Position numbers and translations under genes: made by a program. The notes under the pieces are model-generated. The model was given only the letters and a program-made list of their open reading frames with translations. It had not been told where the DNA came from and ran no database searches. Shown piece after piece: positions 56,200-64,000 of a stretch of DNA of 64,000 nt. Location: NCBI GenBank assembly GCA_030247885.1, contig JAPDRO010000025.1:124001-188000 (forward strand), read 5' to 3'. Numbering within the stretch: the first letter of the stretch is position 1; every line of letters begins with the position of its first letter. This DNA comes from Taxawa tesnikishii (nom. ined.) (Eukaryota; Ascomycota; Dothideomycetes; Dothideales).

Positions 56200-56238
56200 G
56201 CTGCTGCTGTTGCTGCTGCTGTTGCTGCTGCTGCTGCT
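56200..56238 (-). repeat. (CAG)n repeat abutting the vWA start codon
   Basis: On the gene's strand about twelve CAG/CAA triplets run directly into the ATG. They lie in the 5' leader, in frame with the start but with no upstream ATG seen next to them. Confidence 0.85.
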
Positions 56239-57139
56239 TGTTCAGTGGTGTCCTGGCCGATCCGGATTGATACGCGAGAATTGAAGATGGAGTAATTGGA
56301 TCGGGGTTTCGCAGATATATATGTAAGACTGACAATTGTTATCAAGGAAGATGCAGGTGATGAACAGCTGAGGGATTGCCAAGCAAGCTCGCCAAGCACA
56401 AGCTTCGGTCATAGTACACGTAGGGCAGCAGCAGCCACGCGCAGGGTCCGAGGGGCACAGCCCAGCCACCCCCGCCGATGAACATAGAGACTTGTGCTTA
56501 GCCACCGAAGAGGACCCGTGTGAAACGATCTTGGCATACGTTCCTCAAGTCATATCGAAAGCCGGACAATTGCTGTTACAAGACAGCAATGATTTCCCGG
56601 CACCTCTTCACGTGTAACAAAACGCGAGAACATGACTTCTATGAGCGTCGTCTATACTAAAGGGCACCTCCAAAGGCAAAGGGGCGACGACATGCGAGGC
56701 AAGCTGAACCGGATGTCAGAACAACTCTGATTTGCAACAGTAGCTTACCACCATTACAAGCGCCATGGAAGGCAGCAGCACAGGGTTATGCTCAGCCACC
56801 TTGTACCAAAGGTAGTGGTCCCATGGCCCCACTATCCCTGTATGCCATTGTAAGTCCAAGTCACTTCGCGAAGAGTCTTCGGGGCGGTCATGTTGCTATG
56901 CTTCATTGCCTCAAAAGGGCCGTCTTATATAGAGGGCAACATCGAGACCGCTTTCAGATATTGCGATCCCGTGTCAGGGTGCTGCGGTACCACTCTTGTC
57001 TTGCGATGAACAGTCGTTCGGCTGTGACACGCCGCTCGGGAGGCCTACGGCAAAGCGAGAGCTCGTTGAACTCGGAGATTATGCCAAATTTGGTCCAATT
57101 ACTTCCCTCCTGCAAACCTAAAGCGTACCCATTGTCCCA
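56239..57139. other. Intergenic, vWA gene upstream to POL12 3' end
   Basis: 900 bp. Frames of up to 120 codons (56823-57185 plus) have no motif. Holds the promoter of the vWA gene and the POL12 3' flank. Confidence 0.45.
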
Positions 57140-59254
57140 TCATACCCGTATGACATCGCACCTCGCTCTGTTGTACACTTCGTGAACAACAGCACCTCCA
57201 GTTTTCTCTTCGTCCTTGATCTGCCTCGGCAGAACAGTCATCTGCGCGAAAGTACCAGGACCTCGTTTCTTACTCAATGTACCCGGATTGACCACATAGA
57301 CACCTTCCACGACCTGCAGAGACGTGAAGTCAGCATAGTTGGGCAACAATAAAACAGATCGGAAACATACCTTCGAAAACGGTGTCAACACTGACGGACA
57401 GACCAGGACATCCGGCCTGACAAGCCATTCTCCGAGCTTGAGGTACGAAATATCCAGCATGGCTCCGATCTGCGTGCCGCTCCCTCCAACCGGACTGGGA
57501 CCCAAGGGCGGATAAACCGGGAAGAAATGGCGCTGCTCGACCACGTTGGCGCTCAACTGTGCCAGCATGTCGTCCTGCATCTTGCTCTTCGACTGGTGGA
57601 CTCTTTGCCTCTGCACCTCGAACAGCACATCTTGACTCGAGATACCGAACACCATCTCGTTGACCGAGAGCATGATGGGGTTGGTGACGCACGTCACCTG
57701 TTTCGGCAGACCCAGGTCTTTCCTCGCGAATCGGTCTTGCGGCCATGAGACGTGCTTGGCGATGACGTCTCGGACTGAGGGCACGAGGATGATGGTGATG
57801 GAGGGGTTGCGTTGGGTCAAGCGGACAAGGGGTGTGGATATAAACGCCCGGAAGGCGTCGATGAGGGTTGCGCGGTCCGGTTCGACGTGCGCTTCGGGTG
57901 GGAGCTCAAAGTCTCCGGCCGCTATGAGGGGGTGTTCAATATCAACGAATGGACCCGTGAGGACCAGTACGTCCGCAATGGTATCTGCGGCGCGATCCAG
58001 GAGTGCGTGCAGTGCGGAGTAGGAAAGGTCGGTCTCCGTAGTGTATGGTCCGCTGCCGATGAGCAGATTTAATGGCCTTGTCTCGGAAGACTCCGAATCG
58101 TCTGCTTGGTTGCTGGAAGATAGGCGAGCGTTATGCGTCTCAATCTCAGCCAGCCGAGATGCTGGAGGTGCGAGTAAGGGGATGGACAAGACCTCGCTCA
58201 CTGTAAAATATTCTCCGGATGGGTTGATACCCCTGAGCGCCACAATCTTGCCCGGAAAGACATCAAAGGCCACGTTCTCCATCCGCAGAGGTACTCGCAG
58301 CCCAGCACCCATTCTTCGGCTAGTTTCGAGGACCAGAGACGCTGTGTTCATCTTACCTTCGGCGGTATCAGATGCAATCCGCCCGACAGCGACGATCTCG
58401 GCGGTGCTCTGCGCAGCTGGGTTGCCGAATGCGGAATCGGAAAGACCGTGATGGTCTTGGATCAATGCAGCGAATTCATCGATCCGGTCATCCAGGATCT
58501 CTGATGCTTCAGAGAGCTTCATCGCCATGGGCCGATATGCGAATTTAGCGATCTCGGTGTTTGCCTTTAGCTTGACTCGAGCTTCTGACGGCGCAGAGGA
58601 GGGAGGTTCTGGGACAAGAATGTGAGAGTTCAGAGTCTCGATGATCTGGCCTGCATTCGAACGGCTCTCAAATGGGGTTGTCCTGCAGAAGTCAGCACGC
58701 CTGTTCCTTCCGTTTCTGTATATAGACGCACACTATGTCCTCGCTAGTACGAAACGCTTTCTGCTCGCTAGGAGAACTTGCCAGATCCATTTTCGAGGAC
58801 TTCGGTGCTGGAGTGCCGAAGTTGTTCTTCCTCTTCATCGTCGAGCCTGCGGGTCGAGGTGTTCCTGCCACCAGACCATCTAGCCTGAATTTCATCAGCA
58901 GTTGTCGTGGAAGGGATATCGCATAACGCACACTCCAAACACGTCTCCAGTGTTTGCATTTCTGGGTGTTGCTCCTACTGTCCTCTTGCTTGCACTCTGA
59001 AGATGGGCCTTTCCTCGCGATTCCCGCTCCAACGCCTCTTGAAGGTCCTTCTTGAAATCTCTAGCCGTCCTATAGCTCATGTGTGTAGCCTCGGCGCCCA
59101 TCTTCATGCTGTAAGCCTCCCACTTGAAGAACAGCTCCTGAGGGGAGAGGGCGTGTAGACGCATGATGGACCCCAGCTCACCGAGGACATCTTCCGGGAG
59201 GTTATTGGGAGGTTGAGCAAAGAGCTCGTTCAATTCGCTCCGATCTTCTGCCAT
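57140..59254 (-). CDS. POL12: DNA polymerase alpha subunit B
   Basis: Non-catalytic B subunit of the polymerase alpha-primase complex that starts every Okazaki fragment. Exons 59254-58941, 58884-58732, 58682-57371, 57313-57140 give 650 residues. N-terminal helical domain: LNELFAQPPNNLPEDVLGEL and LHALSPQELFFKWEAYSMKM. A disordered linker has GTPRPAGSTMKRKNNFGTPAPK. The OB and calcineurin-like phosphoesterase domains follow: GKIVALRGINPSGEYFTVSE, LVLTGPFVDIEHPLI, IILVPSVRDV and HFFPVYPPLG; the metal ligands are degenerate, as in the family. The C-terminal intron (57370-57314) is 57 nt, in frame and stop-free; splicing restores FSKVVEGVYVVNPGTLSK. The junction of exons 2 and 3 (SEDIV then TTPFESRSNAGQI) uses the donor that keeps the frame. 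Five ACGCG sites lie upstream. Confidence 0.93.
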
Positions 59255-59768
59255 GATTGTTCTCTGTACTGACAGACTGTATGTCGAGGGTTGATGTGAT
59301 GGTATAGGGTATTGTTTAGTTCGTCGAAGTTGCGAAGAGTAGTGTCGTAGAGGCGAGGACGCGACGCGACGCGACAGAAGACGCGCCGTTAATTCGCACG
59401 TTGTCCCGCAAACCACTTTCGGCGCATGAGTTAATGCGAGCCGAGAATGGGGGGCGATGCTGATGACGCGGGGTCTTGGAAAGCGGACGGCGGAGACTTG
59501 GCGATGCCGGCGAGCCTCACCGCAAAAGAACATTGAACACGCAACGATACGGCCAACACATTAACTGGCTTTTTCTGTTGTTGCAGTACTTACTGTATTT
59601 CTCCACACTCACCTCTGTACACTTCGCCCTCTCTGTTCTTATTCTCAAGCCATTGACATACCATTGACATACCATCGAAATACTTTGAAACACCCTGCGT
59701 TCCCTGTATTCCGAACTATCCGTCCCGTTTCCCATCTCACGCCACCAGACATCTCTCGATAATCTACC
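59255..59768. promoter_or_regulatory. Divergent promoter with ACGCG cluster, POL12 / Pdr16-like gene
   Basis: 514 bp. ACGCG occurs at 59359-59363, 59364-59368, 59369-59373 (a head-to-tail triple), 59381-59385 and 59466-59470. The four clustered copies are 105-131 bp before the POL12 start codon. In yeasts, ACGCG-core (MCB) sites bound by MBF drive replication genes such as POL12 at G1/S; use of the same code here is inferred. Confidence 0.55.
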
Positions 59769-60997
59769 ATGTCGGACATCGACCCCGGCCAGGCCCAGAA
59801 GCCCACCATTGGAAGCGTGCTCGACAACGGTAGCTCAACCCCTGCATCGTCGAGCAAACCTGCCTCTGTCAAGTCCACACAATCCACCGCTGCTTCGACA
59901 CCACCATCCCAGCCCAAGGGCCCCGTCAGAACACCATTGACCGCCCCCGCTCCGGGCGTCAAGCCACCTCCTGCAGCGCCATTGACACCTGAGCAACAAC
60001 AAAAGTATGCTCAGGTCCTCTCTACCGTCTCGACATGGACCAGTATCCCCACGACCACGGCCAAAGGTGCCCCATCCGCGCCGATAACCGAAGATGAGCG
60101 CATGTGGTTAACCCGCGAATGCCTGCTCCGCTACCTGCGAGCCACGAAATGGAAAGTGCCCGATGCAATCAAGCGCCTGCAGTCCACACTCTCCTGGCGA
60201 CGCGAGTACGGCGCCGACACCTTCACTTTCGACTACATTTCTCCCGAGAATGAGACGGGCAAGCAAGTCATTCTGGGCTACGACAACGAGGCGCGTCCGT
60301 GTCTGTATCTCATCCCAGGGAAGCAGAACACCAAGATGAGCGACCGGCAAATCCACCACCTCTGCTTCATGCTGGACCGCACCATCGACATGATGGGGCC
60401 GGGAACGGAAACGTCGGCGCTGTTGATCAACTTTGAGGGTGCCGCGACTGGAAACGTACCGACGGTGGGACAGGCGAAGCAGGTGTTGAACATCCTGCAA
60501 GGACACAATCCAGAGAGGCTTGGACGGGCGCTGATTTCCAAGCGTAAGTCCCTCCACATTTCCACCCATCCCCCTTCCCCCATCATCATCAACACAACGA
60601 CTGACAAAAAGGTTGACCAGTCCCGTGGTACGTCTCCACCTTCTTCAAACTCATCAGCGCCTTCATCGACCCCGTGACGAAAGAAAAGATGAAATTCAAC
60701 GAAGACCTCCGCAAACACGTCCCACCCAACCAACTGTGGAAAGCCTACGGCGGCGATCTCGACTTCGACTACGAGCACAAGCCGTACTGGCCGGCACTGG
60801 AAGCCGAGTGCAAGAGGCGGCGCGGAGCGTACAAGGAGCGCTGGATCGCGGGCGGCAAGCGCGTCGGCGAGTACGAGACGTACCTCAAGGGCGGCGATCA
60901 GATGAGCATAAGTCAGACGCTTGAGCATGCTGAGAACAACGGGCATGAGGTGCATGTGGACGGGGAGCCGGTGGATATCTCTAAGCTGAAGGTGTGA
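59769..60997 (+). CDS. Sec14/Pdr16-like phosphatidylinositol transfer protein
   Basis: CRAL-TRIO lipid transfer protein, 383 residues; exons 59769-60543 and 60621-60997. A Ser/Thr/Pro-rich N-terminus of about 75 residues precedes the CRAL-TRIO-N helices (WLTRECLLRYLRATKWKVPD, IKRLQSTLSWRREYG). The lipid-binding core follows: GKQVILGYDNEARPCLYLIP, QIHHLCFMLDRTIDMM, ALLINFEGAA, VGQAKQVLNILQGHNPERLG and, across the splice, ISKLPWYVSTFFKLISAFID, then NQLWKAYGGDLDFDYEH. The overall pattern resembles Pdr16/Pdr17 (Sfh3) rather than Sec14 itself, suggesting a role in phosphoinositide supply and sterol or azole homeostasis. The splice acceptor at 60620 was chosen because it joins SK to LPWYVSTFFK in frame. 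Confidence 0.88.
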
Positions 60998-61437
60998 GAG
61001 AATACAATGGGATACATGTGTATGTGCATAAGCGCGGTATGGGTGCGGGGGTTATCCGTTATTGGGCTTGTACGACGTTTCTAGGGCCAGTGGGTTGATG
61101 ATGTGGCACGATAGAAAAGAGTCCTGGTGACTCCTGAGAGCATCTGAATGTATTTTGGGCACCCAGTCCCTTCCAGAGTGGAGGTCTGACTGAAGGCAGG
61201 AGATCCTTTTTAATTTTGCATGGTCTCGAATAGACGTGGTACGAAACATTTCGAGTGACGAGATGGATTCGTCTGCAACGAGTGGCCTGCGGGCCATTGA
61301 GCTCACGGAAAGGACGTCCTACACGAGCGCGTGTCCTCGACGGCCAGCATTTCCTCCAGCACACTCGTGAGCTCCAGGTCCGAATTCTCCCTACACCTCC
61401 CTGACTTGACTGCAACTTGAGTAGGCCGCTACAAATA
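60998..61437. other. Convergent 3' flanks
   Basis: 440 bp between the Pdr16-like stop and the stop of the acidic hypothetical. No gene seen. Confidence 0.45.
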
Positions 61438-62184
61438 TTAGTCTTGCAGGGCTCCGCTCATGACCAAATTCGACCCATCCCCCGCCGCTTCTTCCACAGT
61501 CAGACCGGAGAGGACCCCATCCGTCGTGCTCTTTTCCTTCTTCGTAGGCGCCGGGGATCTGTCGCAGGTATTAGCACACCCAACACACGTCTGCAAAAGG
61601 GGGCTAGCGGATTGCCTTTTCGCGCCCTGGTCTTCAGTGCATTCCCTGCCACCGCCGGCCGGCTTAGGTGCATCTTCCACAGTGCCACCGACCGTCTCTT
61701 CGGGCTCGACGTTCTGTACATCTTCGCCGTAGCATAGATCTTCGTCACTGTTCTTTCTACTCGGTGCCTTGCTGCCTTCCTTGGGCAATCGCTCCTCACT
61801 CATTTTGCCTCCTTCCTGCTTTCCGTCTTCGTTACCGACCTTTTCCCCATCGGCGTGATCATCATCGTCTTTCTCATCGTCTTCGCGCTTCGACGCAGCC
61901 TGCTCGGCCTCGGAACTCGGCCTCTTCTCTCTCTTCTCATCTGCGGCGGCAGCGGGGCGCATTTTGCTCTTCATTTCTTCGTCCGTCCTACTCCTAAACC
62001 CGAGGAACGATCGCAGGTCCAGAACTTCGCGCTTATGCCCGTCTTTGGCAGCGATGGGTTTGCGAGCGCGCCACTCGCCGGCAGTGGGGGCGTGCCCGAG
62101 CGAGGCGCCGGCGATCCAGGATGTGAATTTGGGTAGAGGGTCTTGGTCTTCGATCCGCTTGCGCCTGGACTGATTTGCTGACAT
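61438..62184 (-). CDS. Acidic low-complexity hypothetical protein
   Basis: Single open frame of 248 codons that I do not recognise. The N-terminus is basic (MSANQSRRKRIEDQDPLPKF) with a short ordered-looking segment (TSWIAGASLGHAPTAGEW, LRSFLGFRSRTDEEM). The middle is a highly charged Glu/Asp/Lys stretch (KREDDEKDDDDHADGEKV) likely to be disordered, and near the C-terminus lies CVGCANTC. The antisense strand is also open for about 100 codons in places, so coding status rests on length, a sensible ATG and charge pattern. It could be one exon of a longer gene. Confidence 0.5.
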   Translation of the reverse strand: MSANQSRRKRIEDQDPLPKFTSWIAGASLGHAPTAGEWRARKPIAAKDGHKREVLDLRSFLGFRSRTDEEMKSKMRPAAAADEKREKRPSSEAEQAASKREDDEKDDDDHADGEKVGNEDGKQEGGKMSEERLPKEGSKAPSRKNSDEDLCYGEDVQNVEPEETVGGTVEDAPKPAGGGRECTEDQGAKRQSASPLLQTCVGCANTCDRSPAPTKKEKSTTDGVLSGLTVEEAAGDGSNLVMSGALQD

Positions 62185-63082
62185 GCTGTTGAGATACAGG
62201 AGGGTTAGGAGGGATAGGAGTTTAGGAAGGTTCGGTGGCTTAGGAGTGTTTGTGGCGAGCTACGAGGGGAATAGGTTAGTATGACATCCCACTAGATGTT
62301 CGCAGGAATGGATGAGTAGGGTTACTGAAGTGGTAGTAGAGGCGGAGGCAGAGGAGTGAACAGTATATCAGAGCAGCTTGGTGGCGCATGGGTAGCCGGT
62401 TTATGGTATGCGGCTATACCAATATGGAGATTGTGGAAAGAATAGCTTACCGCACGTGCAGCCTTCCGATTAGAAAAATTGGGTAGTCAAAGCCGTGGGT
62501 AGGACACCTGGGGTAGAGCAGACGCTGACGGTCGGATCGGTTGTCTGGGTTGGAGGTATTCAGTCGTAGGTATCAGTATGTAGGGTGGGAATAGAGGCAG
62601 GCTGATGTTGGAACTTCCCGCAGGATCAATTGTACGGAACAGGCTGTTGATGGCATTGGAAAACTCTGACGCTGCTGTTGTGCTGATTTCATGGCACATG
62701 ATAAGTCATGCGCTCGCCGGAAAAGGTGATCATGCCCACAGGCTCTGTAGAACACGAGTGACGTAAGATAGCTGGTGCACTCAAGAACAACAGAGAAACG
62801 ACGCGTGTTTTGACTTGGTACAGGTGCGGATGACTCTTGTGAACCATTGTTGCGGCCTAGCCAGGCTTGCTCTGGTGGAACAAGCGGCCGTATAGCACTA
62901 GTTCGCGACTGGCGATGAGCCGTCGCCAGCTGCATGTGTAGTTGTAGGGTGGACTTCGTTTCCAGATTCGTGGTCCCAGGTTCGGAAGCTCGGAGACAGT
63001 GGGTGTCCAGTGCGAGTGAAGGCTCGCCCAGCAGACGGCTAGGAACGTGGAGTACCCTGCTAAGCGTAGCGAAGATGACCGT
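62185..63082. other. Intergenic, upstream of acidic hypothetical
   Basis: 900 bp with purine-rich GGAGG/GAGGA tracts at 62195-62260. No motif-bearing frame. Confidence 0.45.
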
Positions 63083-63925
63083 TCAGATGACACGCTCTTT
63101 CTTCAGATCGTTGATGATCATGTATCGAGAAACACTAATCCAGCCCCATCTAAACCAGATCATCTGGCTTCTGTGAGCCTCGGTCATGGCTTTCTGCGCC
63201 ATCCTGTACCCATTTACGCCACTGATCGGGAGAAGAGGAGTTGGAAAGTTTCCAATTTCCTTTTTCGCGATGATGGCGCTGATCATGGTCATTGGTGCAT
63301 CGAGAATACTAGAGTACTTCCGGAGGATATTCGTGGAGGTCAGAGTGTAGAGCTTGATAGGACACTCCCATCCAGCATGGCGTTGCATCAAGGTCTTCAA
63401 AAAGCTCACAGCGCCGTGGAAGAGCGATACGTGGTTCGGATGAGAAGAGATTCCGCCTTTGTCGAAGGTTATGAGGACATCGATGGTAGCCTCGGGCGCG
63501 GATTTGGCAGATATTTTGGCCATCTTGGGTGCAAAGGTTGACATTAAAAGATTCGTTATGTTGCGGGCGTCCCAGGTGACGGTCATGGAGTCTGGGAAGT
63601 TCGGATCGTCCAATACAAGAACATCATCCTCAGATCTTAGGCCTAGCAACATTCCGCTCTTGATGAGTTCCTTCTTTCTGGTCTCGCCCAGACCATCGGC
63701 GTTACCGCTGCTGAGGCAGAGGATCTTCAGATGGTTCCCAAGATGCGGACTTGTCAGGGCGAGGACTGTCGGTGCAAAGAACATCGCCTCATCGTCTGGA
63801 TGAGCGATGAGCAGACATATGCGCTTGTTTTGAAGCGTAGGGAAAGAAGTGCTCAGCTGCGCTGTGTAAAACCATAAGAGAGCAATGAGTACGGGAATAG
63901 AAGCCGCCCAGGTGAGCCAATTCAT
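63083..63925 (-). CDS. GPI12: N-acetylglucosaminyl-phosphatidylinositol de-N-acetylase
   Basis: ER enzyme of the second GPI-anchor step, removing acetate from GlcNAc-PI. Intronless, 280 residues. The N-terminal hydrophobic segment (NWLTWAASIPVLIALLWFY) is a membrane anchor. The zinc site AHPDDEAMFFAP is near residue 42, followed by LCLSSGNADGLGETRKKEL, then DLLITFDKGGISSHPNHVS-like sequence (seen as VLITFDKGGISSHPNH), which supplies the second metal-binding motif HPNH. All catalytic motifs of the PIG-L family are intact. Start is MNWLTW because it directly precedes the anchor; the open frame extends a little upstream. The gene promoter is at the window edge. Confidence 0.92.
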   Translation of the reverse strand: MNWLTWAASIPVLIALLWFYTAQLSTSFPTLQNKRICLLIAHPDDEAMFFAPTVLALTSPHLGNHLKILCLSSGNADGLGETRKKELIKSGMLLGLRSEDDVLVLDDPNFPDSMTVTWDARNITNLLMSTFAPKMAKISAKSAPEATIDVLITFDKGGISSHPNHVSLFHGAVSFLKTLMQRHAGWECPIKLYTLTSTNILRKYSSILDAPMTMISAIIAKKEIGNFPTPLLPISGVNGYRMAQKAMTEAHRSQMIWFRWGWISVSRYMIINDLKKERVI

Positions 63926-64000
63926 GATTGCAGTCCAGACCTGTAAATGTGTTGAACGTATCAAGAAGAAGACAAGACCTGGAAAGAAGCAATGGTTATG

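Overview
The window is nuclear DNA of a filamentous ascomycete (Pezizomycotina), most likely a Dothideomycete. The evidence is short GT-AG introns (about 49-100 nt, many with CTAAC/CTGAC-like branch sites), compact genes on both strands, and gene types typical of the group: Zn2Cys6 regulator, F-box proteins with an N-terminal CxxC segment, a naphthol-reductase-type SDR and a Dal5-family permease. Class-level placement is inference; I saw no rRNA, tRNA, CRISPR array or intact transposon.

Layout. 0-3.5 kb: an NmrA-like reductase flanked by two decayed fragments (alpha/beta hydrolase tail, AAA-ATPase Walker-B piece). 3.5-13.1 kb: F-box protein (-), urease accessory UreD (+), Dal5-like MFS permease (+), TFIIA-gamma (+), porphobilinogen deaminase (+). 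13.8-24 kb: eIF4B-like factor (-), Tim17-like membrane protein (+), RAD5-type translocase/ubiquitin ligase (-), NDUFAF6-like complex I factor (+). 24-30 kb: transglutaminase-like Cyk3-type protein (-) and C-terminal Zn2Cys6 factor (-). 30.1-32.7 kb is the emptiest stretch. 32.7-49.4 kb: a plus-strand run of B-type cyclin, SDR, SurE, EDC3, Rab7/Ypt7, GTPBP1-like GTPase and CTU2. 50-64 kb: F-box-like protein, SRP14, vWA protein with Q/G/P/Y-rich arms (-), DNA polymerase alpha subunit B (-), Sec14/Pdr16-like lipid transfer protein (+), an acidic hypothetical (-) and GPI12/PIG-L (-).

Most genes are housekeeping functions with no single pathway linking them. Three small themes stand out: nitrogen use (UreD beside a Dal5-family permease with a GATA-type site), replication/repair (POL12 and RAD5 both have ACGCG clusters upstream), and translation/mRNA/tRNA function (eIF4B, EDC3, CTU2, SRP14).

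The strongest anomaly is technical or evolutionary: eleven frame breaks in eight otherwise well-conserved genes, mostly explained by one or two missing bases in short runs (C, G, A or a dinucleotide). In every affected gene, restoring the missing bases makes the spliced length divisible by three. Essential genes such as HEM3 are hit, so under-called runs in the assembly are the likeliest cause. I found no convincing new multi-gene system; the best biological leads are the ACGCG clusters, a coding-looking extension after an in-frame stop, start codons followed almost at once by introns, and stop-free 3n introns.
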